64,000 bases of DNA. Source: CBDBUR01 sp965209065 (lineage in GTDB: Bacteria; Pseudomonadota; Alphaproteobacteria; JAPOUT01; G958296285). Positions 42,594 to 50,196 of the stretch are shown piece after piece. Both the position numbers and the translations under genes were made by a program. Location: the NCBI GenBank assembly GCA_965209065.1, contig OZ242373.1:1302001-1366000 (forward strand), in the 5' to 3' direction. Positions within the stretch are counted from its first letter, which is position 1. The number at the start of each line of letters is the position of its first letter. The notes under the pieces were generated by a model that was not told the DNA's origin, did not search any database, and saw nothing but the letters and a program-made list of their open reading frames with translations.

Positions 42594-43391
42594 TTAAAAA
42601 TAATCACTCATTATCATCATAAAGAGCAGCACAGATAAAGCCAAGCGGTAAACGACAAATCCGACAAGCGAAAACTTTTGACTCAAGCGGATAAAGCCCT
42701 TTAGCACTGCCAAAGCAATAATAAATGATAATAGCGCAATTAGCAGCGCAAATGCAAAACCTTGAAGGGACTCTAGTTCGGTCGCGCTAAGCAGGAGTGC
42801 GCCTGAAATAGACGGCAGGGCGAGAAACAGCGCAAAACGCGCCGATGCCTCGCGGCTATAGCCCAAAAAGCGCGCGCCCGTGATAACCACACCCGCACGG
42901 CTGGCACCCGGAATGAGCGCGAAAGCCTGCATAAACCCGATGCCAATCGCTTGCGGTAAGGTCATTTGATAAAAATCGGTGCGCGTTTGAATGCGTCTAT
43001 CGGCGATGAAAAGCAGGCAGGCGAAACATAAATTCGCGACCGCCACCACCTCTATGATTCTTATCGCATTGACCGCGCCGCTCAAAAACAGCACCGCGCC
43101 AAACAAGACAATCGGTAGGCTCGCGAGAAAAGTGAGCTGCAGCAAGTGCCTGTCGCGCGGGGAGGCTTTTGGCAACATACCTTTTAAGCAATCGAGCGCG
43201 GTGCCTCTAAAATAAACCAGAGCCGCGAGCAAGGTGCCGGCGTGCGCGGCGACATCCATAATCAAGGCTTGGCGCGCTAACCCCAAAAGCTCGCGAGAAA
43301 TGATAAGATGACCGGCAGAGCTTATCGGCAAAAATTCTGTGAGCCCTTGAATAAACGACTGAGCAAGAGCAATGAAAAAAGATTCAACCAT
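42594..43391 (-). CDS. uppP: Undecaprenyl-diphosphatase UppP (BacA)
   Basis: Membrane phosphatase recycling the lipid carrier of peptidoglycan synthesis; confers bacitracin resistance when abundant. The active-site motif QGLTEFLPISSAGHLII lies near residue 15 and the second motif ALIPGASRAGVVITGARFLG near 170. About eight helices, 265 residues from the ATG at 43391. A longer frame to 43499 would run through queG. The start overlaps the divergent queG start by 20 bases. Confidence 0.94.
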   Translation of the reverse strand: MVESFFIALAQSFIQGLTEFLPISSAGHLIISRELLGLARQALIMDVAAHAGTLLAALVYFRGTALDCLKGMLPKASPRDRHLLQLTFLASLPIVLFGAVLFLSGAVNAIRIIEVVAVANLCFACLLFIADRRIQTRTDFYQMTLPQAIGIGFMQAFALIPGASRAGVVITGARFLGYSREASARFALFLALPSISGALLLSATELESLQGFAFALLIALLSFIIALAVLKGFIRLSQKFSLVGFVVYRLALSVLLFMMIMSDYF

Positions 43392-44553
43392 AAACAACAA
43401 ACTACACCAGCCGAGCCACGATGACAAGCCAGAGGCAAGCCCCCCATCGAACATTTCTTTATGGAGCAAGCAAGAAGGCTTTGACGGCTGCGGCTTCACC
43501 GCGTTAAACCGCGCGGAGCTAACGCAAGCCGGACAAAAGCTAAAAGCCTATTTAGCGCAAAACCATCACGGCACAATGAGCTGGATGGAACGAACCGAGC
43601 GCCAAGCGCCCACGCTACTATGGCGGGAGGCAAAAACCGCTATCATATTAGCCGCAAGCTATAAGCCCGACATCAACCCGCTTGCTCTATTAAACCAAAA
43701 GACAAAGGCAGCCATTTCGGTTTATGCGCACAGCGAGGATTATCATCGTGTGCTGGGTAAGAAAACAAAAGGCTTGGCGCAAAAAATTCAACAGCATTAC
43801 GCCTGCGAGGTCAAAGCCTTCACCGATACCGCGCCCTTGATGGAAAAGCCGCTCGCCGCTTTAACCGAGCTCGGCTGGCAAGGCAAGCATAGCAATGTGG
43901 TGTCAAAGAAATTAGGTTCGTGGTTTTTTCTTTCGGTTATTTTGACCGACTTGAAAATGAACCTCGCGCCGATGCAGCATAAGAATTTGTGCGGCTCGTG
44001 CGATAGATGTTTAACCATCTGCCCGACCCAAGCCTTTGTCGCGCCCTATCAGCTAGATTCAAGGCGGTGCATCTCTTACTTGACGATAGAGCATAAGGGG
44101 ACTATTGCGCGCGACTTTCGCCCTTTGATGGGCAACCGCATTTATGGTTGCGATGATTGCCTCGCTGTTTGCCCATGGAATAAATTTGCGGCGCAAAGCA
44201 AACGCATGGCAGAGTTTCAACCGAACGCCGCGCTCATTGCTCCGCCGCTCGCGCGCCTGCTTGAGCTAGACGCGGACGCCTTCCGCCAAACCTTTCGCCA
44301 TAACCCAATAAAAAGAATTGGGCGCGTGCGGTTTTTACGTAATGTGCTTATCGCTATTGGTAATAGTGAAGACAAGAATTTTCTGCCAAAACTTGAAGCC
44401 TTTTTCCAAAATGAAGAACCGCTACTGCGCGCGATGGCGGTGTGGAGCTATCAACAGCTTGCGCCCCCATCTGAATTTAATAAAATGCGACAAAAATATA
44501 TTCCATTAGAAAAGCATGAGGAGGTGCTTGCCGAATGGAATTATAAATTATGA
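43372..44553 (+). CDS. queG: Epoxyqueuosine reductase
   Basis: Cobalamin and Fe-S enzyme making queuosine from epoxyqueuosine in tRNA. The N-terminal EGFDGCGFTALNRAE leads the catalytic domain, and the conserved YALGRDYH-type segment appears as VYAHSEDYHRVLGKK. Two 4Fe-4S clusters are held by CGSCDRCLTICPTQAF and CDDCLAVCPWNKF near residues 205-265; a HEAT-like C-terminus follows. 393 residues; the first 30 are low-complexity and the only in-frame ATG forces overlap with uppP. Rarer start codons are possible. Confidence 0.92.
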   Translation: MKKDSTINNKLHQPSHDDKPEASPPSNISLWSKQEGFDGCGFTALNRAELTQAGQKLKAYLAQNHHGTMSWMERTERQAPTLLWREAKTAIILAASYKPDINPLALLNQKTKAAISVYAHSEDYHRVLGKKTKGLAQKIQQHYACEVKAFTDTAPLMEKPLAALTELGWQGKHSNVVSKKLGSWFFLSVILTDLKMNLAPMQHKNLCGSCDRCLTICPTQAFVAPYQLDSRRCISYLTIEHKGTIARDFRPLMGNRIYGCDDCLAVCPWNKFAAQSKRMAEFQPNAALIAPPLARLLELDADAFRQTFRHNPIKRIGRVRFLRNVLIAIGNSEDKNFLPKLEAFFQNEEPLLRAMAVWSYQQLAPPSEFNKMRQKYIPLEKHEEVLAEWNYKL

Positions 44554-45275
44554 TAAAATTTCTCTACTAGAGCTTGTAGCTGGTTAAGGTGTTCGGGTGA
44601 CGACAGGCTATGGTCGCCATTTTTAATGAGCGTTAGCTGAACGTCAGGCGCATCAAGCAAGCGCACGACTTCCAATACATGCGACAGAGGCACGACCTCA
44701 TCTTCCAGCCCCGATAAAATATGAATCGGGCAAGATAGTTTCAAGGGTTGCCCCATCACCAATTCTTTTTTGCCGTCCTCTACCATCTGGTGCGACATAG
44801 GACCTGAAGGGTCATCAAGCGCAAGCCTGCCAACTTTAGCCAGCTTGCTTTTGAACTTATCGCCGAGTAGCTTTTCGGTAAAATCGGGCGCGGGTGCGAT
44901 AAATATCAGTGCGGCAATCTGCGCGGGGAACTGCTTGGCAATTTCCCACGCAACCCACGCGCCCATACTCGAAGCGATAATCATCTGCTTCGGCAGCGCG
45001 AAACGGCGAAAGACTTCTACTCCCTCCTCTTTCCAGTGCTTAATCGTGCTGTCATAAAACTCTCCGCTAGAGTGCCCGCAGCCTGAATAATCGAACCGCA
45101 AAAAATTGACCGCATGCGCCTTCGCCCATTCGGCAAGAAAGCTCGCCTTGGTGCCTTCCATTGTGGCGGCAAAACCGCCGCACCACATAATGCCGCGCGG
45201 GTCGTCACGGCGAGGCTTCTCGTTGATAAAAGCGATGGAACGCTCTTGAACAGATATAAATTCGGCTTTTGTCAT
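44541..45275 (-). CDS. Alpha/beta hydrolase
   Basis: 244 residues from the ATG at 45275. MWCGGFAATMEGTKA carries the oxyanion region, and NFLRFDYSGCGHSSGEF precedes the nucleophile. The nucleophile elbow is IASSMGAW near residue 105, with alanine where glycine is usual (GxSxG). The acid is probably in SGLEDEVVP near 195 and the histidine in NGDHSLS near 225. Resembles small esterases and palmitoyl-thioesterase-like ABHD10 proteins. Substrate unknown. Overlaps the queG 3' end by 13 bases. Confidence 0.82.
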   Translation of the reverse strand: MTKAEFISVQERSIAFINEKPRRDDPRGIMWCGGFAATMEGTKASFLAEWAKAHAVNFLRFDYSGCGHSSGEFYDSTIKHWKEEGVEVFRRFALPKQMIIASSMGAWVAWEIAKQFPAQIAALIFIAPAPDFTEKLLGDKFKSKLAKVGRLALDDPSGPMSHQMVEDGKKELVMGQPLKLSCPIHILSGLEDEVVPLSHVLEVVRLLDAPDVQLTLIKNGDHSLSSPEHLNQLQALVEKFYHNL

Positions 45276-45374
45276 TTTTCCCGCCCACTCCCCCTGCTTT
45301 AAGAGGCTTGACATTTTTAGTAATAAGTTGGATTCTATTCCCTCACCTCTATTTTAGCAAACAAAGACTTAAAC

Positions 45375-45390
45375 AGGAGACTTGGCTATA
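45375..45390 (+). promoter_or_regulatory. Ribosome-binding site pointing to a rare ATA start for infC
   Basis: AGGAGA at 45375-45380 lies 8 bases (from AGGAG) before ATA at 45388. An in-frame TTG at 45382 is too close and the ATG at 45400 is 20 bases away. infC uses rare start codons for self-regulation in other bacteria. Confidence 0.55.
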
Positions 45391-45933
45391 ACACGCAGAA
45401 TGAAAGGAAACCCGATAGCTGCCCCGAAAGGCAAGGGAGAGCGGATAAACGATGCCATCAAGGCGCGGGAGGTCCGCTTAATTGACCAGCAGGGAGACAA
45501 TCGGGGTGTCGTTTTGCGCTCAGAAGCCCTAAAGCTTGCGGAAGCCGCGCGTCTCGATCTTGTAGAAATCGCGCCCGATAACCAGCCGCCCGTTTGTAAA
45601 TTGCTCGATTACGGCAAGTATAAATACGCTCTGCGCAAGAAGACCAACGAAGCCAAGAAGAAGCAGAAAAATGTGGAGGTCAAAGAAATAAAGCTGCGCC
45701 CCAATATAGACCCGCACGACTATGAAATAAAAATGAAGAACGTCCGCCGCTTTTTCGCCGAGGGGGATAAGGTGAAAATAACCCTGCGCTTTCGTGGTCG
45801 CGAGATGGCTCATCAGGAGCGCGGCAAGGAGCTAATGCAAAAAACCCGCGAGGAATTATCCCAAGTGGCAAAGGTAGATATGTCGCCCAAGCTGGAGGGC
45901 AACCAGATGACGATGGTGCTTTCGCCGATTTAG
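45388..45933 (+). CDS. infC: Translation initiation factor IF-3
   Basis: Prevents early joining of ribosomal subunits and checks start codons. The N-domain has INDAIKAREVRLIDQQGDNRGVVL and the linker KYKYALRKKTNEAKKKQKNVEVKEIKLRPNI. The C-domain has HDYEIKMKNVRRFFAEGDKVKITLRFRGREMAHQERG. About 181 residues. The start is placed at ATA 45388 on ribosome-binding-site spacing. The 3' end carries three 20-bp repeats that include the stop codon. infC-rpmI-rplT is the universal order. Confidence 0.95.
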   Translation: MTRRMKGNPIAAPKGKGERINDAIKAREVRLIDQQGDNRGVVLRSEALKLAEAARLDLVEIAPDNQPPVCKLLDYGKYKYALRKKTNEAKKKQKNVEVKEIKLRPNIDPHDYEIKMKNVRRFFAEGDKVKITLRFRGREMAHQERGKELMQKTREELSQVAKVDMSPKLEGNQMTMVLSPI

Positions 45934-45974
45934 GGGTGCTCTCACCTATTTAGGGGTGCTTTCGCCCATTTAAG
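45915..45974 (+). repeat. Three tandem 20-bp copies of the infC 3' end
   Basis: Copies at 45915-45934, 45935-45954 and 45955-45974 each end in a TAG or TAA trinucleotide. The infC TAG is in the first. The 20-bp period is not a multiple of three, so the extra copies lie outside the reading frame. Confidence 0.85.
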
Positions 45975-46025
45975 CCTTGCTCGGCAGAGAAAAATGGGCT
46001 ATAAAAGCCACAGGAAAAAAATCAC

Positions 46026-46229
46026 ATGCCAAAACTAAAGACAAAATCGGGTGCCAAAAAACGCTTCCGCTCTAACGCCAGCGGCGCGTTGCGCGCACAG
46101 CAAAGCGGCAAGCGGCACGGAATGATAAAACGCTCCAACCGACAAATCCGCAACGGACGCGGTATGGCTCTCTTAGAGGCGGCAGACCAAAAGCAAGCCA
46201 AGCGCTTCTTACCCTACGGGGCAAGGTAA
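46026..46229 (+). CDS. rpmI: 50S ribosomal protein L35
   Basis: 67 residues, strongly basic. MPKLKTKSGAKKRFR and the C-terminal AKRFLPYGAR are diagnostic. AGGAAA precedes the ATG. It sits 12 bases before rplT. Confidence 0.97.
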   Translation: MPKLKTKSGAKKRFRSNASGALRAQQSGKRHGMIKRSNRQIRNGRGMALLEAADQKQAKRFLPYGAR

Positions 46230-46241
46230 TAGGAATAGGAA

Positions 46242-46598
46242 ATGACACGCGTAAGAACAAGCACCGCCAGCCACGCCCGCCATCGCAAGGTTATTCGCCA
46301 AGCCAAAGGCTATTGGGGCAGGCGCAAGAATACGTTTCGCGCCGCTAAGCAGGCGGTCGAGAAAGCCGCGCTCTACGCCTACCGCGATAGACGCACCCGC
46401 AAACGCGATATGCGCAGACTCTGGATACAAAGAATCAACGCCGCCGCGCGACAAGAAAATATCACCTACGCTCGATTTATGAACGCCCTCGCGAAGGCAG
46501 AGATAAACCTCAACCGAAAAAGCCTTGCTGAACTAGCCGTCAATCAACCCGAAGATTTCAAAAATTTAATCAAACAGGCTAAAGAACAGCAAGTCTAA
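46242..46598 (+). CDS. rplT: 50S ribosomal protein L20
   Basis: 118 residues. TRVRTSTASHARHRKVIRQAKGYWGRRKN at the N-terminus, YAYRDRRTRKRDMRRLWIQRINAA near 45 and LNRKSLAELAVNQPEDF near 90 are the L20 pattern. Its stop is followed in the same frame by a short reading frame that contains the putative pheST leader. Confidence 0.97.
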   Translation: MTRVRTSTASHARHRKVIRQAKGYWGRRKNTFRAAKQAVEKAALYAYRDRRTRKRDMRRLWIQRINAAARQENITYARFMNALAKAEINLNRKSLAELAVNQPEDFKNLIKQAKEQQV

Positions 46599-46609
46599 AA
46601 TAAATTATC

Positions 46610-46641
46610 AATTCCCCGAATTGTTAATTCCCCGAATTACC
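46610..46641 (+). repeat. 16-bp tandem duplication upstream of the pheST attenuator
   Basis: Two copies (46610-46625, 46626-46641) share AATTCCCCGAATT and differ in their last three bases. They lie just after the rplT stop. Confidence 0.75.
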
Positions 46642-46696
46642 GATTCTTCTTTGCCCTTTTCTCTCCCCCTCGCTAAGCGGACGAAAAGGGCTTTTT
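46641..46696 (+). promoter_or_regulatory. Probable pheST transcription attenuator: Phe-rich leader and terminator hairpin
   Basis: Codons at 46641-46676 read Arg-Phe-Phe-Phe-Ala-Leu-Phe-Ser-Pro-Pro-Arg-stop. The stop falls within the loop of a hairpin whose 9-bp stem is GCCCTTTTC (46653-46661) and GAAAAGGGC (46683-46691), followed by TTTTTATT. A ribosome stalled on the Phe codons would cover the 5' arm and prevent termination, so pheST would rise when Phe-tRNA is short. E. coli pheL has a similar RFFF run. The weak point is the start codon: no ATG, GTG or TTG lies in frame, only ATT at 46611 or 46620, or reinitiation after rplT. Confidence 0.6.
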
Positions 46697-46726
46697 ATTA
46701 AAGAAGCAACAATTAAAGAGACAAGA

Positions 46727-47758
46727 ATGGCAGAAACAGAAACAAAAAAAACTTTAGAGCAAATCGCCGCCGCAGAAAACCTAACGCAGTTAGAGCAAAT
46801 TCGCGTGGCGGTGCTAGGCAAAAAGGGCTTTATCACCAGCGCGATGGCGGAACTCGCGCAAGCGCCTAAGGAAAAACGCGCGGCACTCGGCAATGAACTC
46901 AACCAGCTTAAAACCGAGCTGACCCAAGCACTCAACGCGCGCAAAGAGCTTTTAGAGCGCACCGCGCTCGAACAAAAACTAAAACAGGAGAAAAGCGATA
47001 TTACCCTCCCGCCCCTAGCTGCGCCGCTAAGTCGCGGCAGACTCCACCCGGTTTGGTTCGTGATGGATGAGGTTGTTGCCATTTTTGCCGATTTAGGCTT
47101 TGACCTCCAAACAGGTCCCGATATTGAAAGCGACTATTATAATTTCACCGCGCTCAACATAGGCGAAGACCACCCCGCGCGCCAAGCGCACGACACTTTC
47201 TTTTTTCCGCCCAACGCCGCCGATGAAGCCTTTTGCTTACGCACCCACACGAGTCCGGTTCAAATTCGCGTTATGGAAAAGGGCGAAGCACCCTTTCGCT
47301 TTATCGCGCCGGGCAGAGTCTATCGCCGCGACAGCGACCAAACCCATACGCCCATGTTCCACCAAATAGAAGGCGTTGCGATTGATGAGAACATTCATTT
47401 AGGTCATCTCAAATGGAGCTTGCTACATTTTCTGCGCACCTTTTTTGAGAACGATGAAATAGAAATAAGATTGCGCCCGCATTTCTTTCCTTTCACCGAG
47501 CCCTCGCTAGAAGTGGATATGCGCCCGAACAAACAAGCATCGTGGCTAGAAATTGCTGGTTGTGGAATGATTCACCCGCAGGTGCTGCTCAACTGCAACC
47601 TTGACCCGCAAAGTGTTCAAGGCTTTGCTTTTGGCTTCGGCATTGATAGGCTCGCGATGTTGAAATATGGCATTCAAGACTTACGGCAATTCTTTGAAAA
47701 CGATTTAGACTGGCTCAACCATTATGGCTTTAGTCCGCTCGATGGGGTGAAGCGATGA
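46727..47758 (+). CDS. pheS: Phenylalanyl-tRNA synthetase alpha subunit
   Basis: Catalytic subunit of the alpha2-beta2 enzyme charging tRNA-Phe. An N-terminal coiled coil (residues 1-85) precedes motif 2 FRFIAPGRVYRRDSDQTHTPMFHQIEG near 190 and motif 3 GFGIDRLAMLKYGI near 310. 343 residues. Overlaps pheT by 4 bases (ATGA). It lies downstream of a probable attenuator. Confidence 0.97.
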   Translation: MAETETKKTLEQIAAAENLTQLEQIRVAVLGKKGFITSAMAELAQAPKEKRAALGNELNQLKTELTQALNARKELLERTALEQKLKQEKSDITLPPLAAPLSRGRLHPVWFVMDEVVAIFADLGFDLQTGPDIESDYYNFTALNIGEDHPARQAHDTFFFPPNAADEAFCLRTHTSPVQIRVMEKGEAPFRFIAPGRVYRRDSDQTHTPMFHQIEGVAIDENIHLGHLKWSLLHFLRTFFENDEIEIRLRPHFFPFTEPSLEVDMRPNKQASWLEIAGCGMIHPQVLLNCNLDPQSVQGFAFGFGIDRLAMLKYGIQDLRQFFENDLDWLNHYGFSPLDGVKR

Positions 47759-50196
47759 AATTCACGCAAAGCTGGCTCGGCGACCATCTAGCAGACTTTG
47801 ACCTCAAGCAGGTTTTAGACAGCTTGCCGCAAATTGGTTTAGAGGTGGAGAATGTCATTGAGGCGCAAAGGCTAGAGGGTTTTCATCTCGCGCAAGTGAT
47901 AAAAGTTTCGCCTCACCCGAACGCTGATAAACTGCGCGTGGCGCTCGTGCGCACCGCGCTCGGCGACTACGGCAAGCAAATTATCTGCGGCGCGTCCAAT
48001 CTGCGTGAGGGGCAAATCACCATTCTCGCCACGCCGCAAAGCCTTATTCCGGCGAGCGGCACGAAGTTAAAGGCGTCTAAAATAAGGGGGGAAGATTCTT
48101 TTGGTATGCTCTGCTCGGGCGCGGAGCTGGGCGTGAGTAGCGATAGCGAAGGCATTTTAGACCTAGACGAAACCGACTTGAGCCTCTCGCCCGAAGCGGT
48201 TTTGGGTTTAGACGAGCTTGTCATTCACGTGGAGACGACACCCAATCGTCCTGATTGGGCGGGCGTTCAAGGTATCGCGCGCGACCTCGCCGCGCGTGGT
48301 TGCGGCACTTTCATTCCTGCTAAAAAAATAAAGCTGCGCGAAGAAGGCAAAAGCCCGATAGGCATTCAGCAAGCCTTCGCGAATGAAGAGGCAAAAGCCG
48401 CTTGTCCTTATTTTGTTGGGCGTTATCTATCGGGCGTGCAAAATAATAAAGCGCCTGACTGGATGCAAAAAAGGCTACGCGCGATTGGACTGCGCCCGAT
48501 AAACGCGCTGGTGGATATTACCAATTATATTTGTTTTGACAGAGCGCGACCGCTCCATATTTACGATGCCGATAAAATTGATAGGAACATCGTTTTGCGC
48601 CACGCTAATCAAGGCGAAACCCTTGATGCTTTAGACGGCAAAACTTATACATTAAGCAGCACCCATTGCGTGATAGCTGACGAAACAAAAGTTCTAGCAC
48701 TTGGCGGGGTGATGGGTGGGGTTGCTTCTTCGGTTCAGGAAGACACCAAAAACATTTTTATTGAAAGTGCTTACTTTGACCCTGTTTCAACGGCGCGCAC
48801 TTCTAGAGAATTAAATTTACAAAGTGATTCCAGTTATCGCTTCGAGCGCGGCGTGGATAGGGCTTCTGTGCCGAGCGGTTGCGACCTTGCCGCACAAATG
48901 GTGTTAGAATTTTGCGGTGGCGAAGCAAGCACGCAAACCATTTATGGCGAAAACATTGCCGACCAAAAGGTCATTAGCGAAAACAAAATTTATTTCACGT
49001 CTCAGCAAATTGAAAAAATAACTGGCTTTAGCATTAACGAAAATAAAATAAAAACTTTTTTAGACGCTTTAGGTTTCCAAACAAACAAAACAAAAGAAGG
49101 GTTAGAAACCAGCCCGCCGAGCTGGCGCAAAGACTTCACGCTGGCAAAGGATAAAAAAAATCCTATCGCGCTTGCCGAACTTGCCGAAGAGATAACGCGC
49201 CTTTACGGAATGGAAAAAATAGACGAAGTGCCTCTCCCTGTCGCCCGCCGTGCGAACCCTCTGCCCCCATCGATAGCTCGGCTCAAGCGCGCGCGCTTGG
49301 CTCTCGCTGCCAACGGCTTGGTTGAAATTATTAGCTGGTCCTTTCAAGCCGAACACTTGAGCGCTTTGTTTTCTAACGACACCAAAGCCCTACGCCTCGC
49401 CAACCCGATTTCAGAAGACCTTGCGGTGATGCGTCCTTCTTTGCTGATTGGACTCCTTGCGAGCGTGCAGCGCAATTTAGCTTACGGCAAAAGCGACCTC
49501 GCTTTTTTTGAAGCGGGTGCGGTTTTCAATAGGGCAGAGCCTTTCGCCCAAACCGAGCAGCTTGCCGCGATAAGACAGGGCAGGCAGACAAACCACTGGC
49601 AAGAAAAGAAAACAACTGACCTCTGGCAGCTCAAAACCGATATGTTCGCCGCCCTTGAAGCGGCAGGCATCAAGCCTTCAAGCCTGCGCTATGATGATGA
49701 GCACGATAATGAATTTGGCACACACTTCCACCCGGCGCAAGGCGGCAAGATTCTGCTCGGCACGAAAGTGTTGGGCTCTTTTGGTGCGCTCCACCCGAAT
49801 GTCTTAAAGGCTTTTGATATTCCGCCTCCTTGCGTTGCTTTTGAACTCAACCTTGATGCCCTGCCCGCCGCAAAAAACAAGAAGACCCAAAAGCCTGACT
49901 GGCAGGAGAACAAGCTCCAGCCGGTCCGCCGTGATTTCGCTTTTATTGTGGATAAGGCTATCAAAGCCGAAGCCTTGTTGGCGGCGGTCGCGCGTCCGCT
50001 GACAAAAATAAAAAGCGACCTTACTATTTTTGATGTGTTTGAAAATGAAAAAATGCTCGGCGCGGGCAAGAAGTCGCTCGCGCTTGAAGTGAGCCTCTAC
50101 CCCACGCACGTATTAACCGATGACGAAATTGAAACGCTTTCGCAAGAAATTATCAGCTCGGTTAAAGAAAAAACAGGCGGTTCTTTGCGTGGTTGA
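47755..50196 (+). CDS. pheT: Phenylalanyl-tRNA synthetase beta subunit
   Basis: 813 residues. The N-terminal tRNA-binding (OB) domain has VIKVSPHPNADKLRVALV near residue 45. The B3/B4 editing region has IYDADKIDRNIVLRHANQGETLDALDGKTYTL, and GGVMGG follows. The C-terminal anticodon-binding domain has QPVRRDFAFIVD and LALEVSLYPTHVLTDDEI. Its last 8 bases overlap the lepA start. Confidence 0.97.
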   Translation: MKFTQSWLGDHLADFDLKQVLDSLPQIGLEVENVIEAQRLEGFHLAQVIKVSPHPNADKLRVALVRTALGDYGKQIICGASNLREGQITILATPQSLIPASGTKLKASKIRGEDSFGMLCSGAELGVSSDSEGILDLDETDLSLSPEAVLGLDELVIHVETTPNRPDWAGVQGIARDLAARGCGTFIPAKKIKLREEGKSPIGIQQAFANEEAKAACPYFVGRYLSGVQNNKAPDWMQKRLRAIGLRPINALVDITNYICFDRARPLHIYDADKIDRNIVLRHANQGETLDALDGKTYTLSSTHCVIADETKVLALGGVMGGVASSVQEDTKNIFIESAYFDPVSTARTSRELNLQSDSSYRFERGVDRASVPSGCDLAAQMVLEFCGGEASTQTIYGENIADQKVISENKIYFTSQQIEKITGFSINENKIKTFLDALGFQTNKTKEGLETSPPSWRKDFTLAKDKKNPIALAELAEEITRLYGMEKIDEVPLPVARRANPLPPSIARLKRARLALAANGLVEIISWSFQAEHLSALFSNDTKALRLANPISEDLAVMRPSLLIGLLASVQRNLAYGKSDLAFFEAGAVFNRAEPFAQTEQLAAIRQGRQTNHWQEKKTTDLWQLKTDMFAALEAAGIKPSSLRYDDEHDNEFGTHFHPAQGGKILLGTKVLGSFGALHPNVLKAFDIPPPCVAFELNLDALPAAKNKKTQKPDWQENKLQPVRRDFAFIVDKAIKAEALLAAVARPLTKIKSDLTIFDVFENEKMLGAGKKSLALEVSLYPTHVLTDDEIETLSQEIISSVKEKTGGSLRG

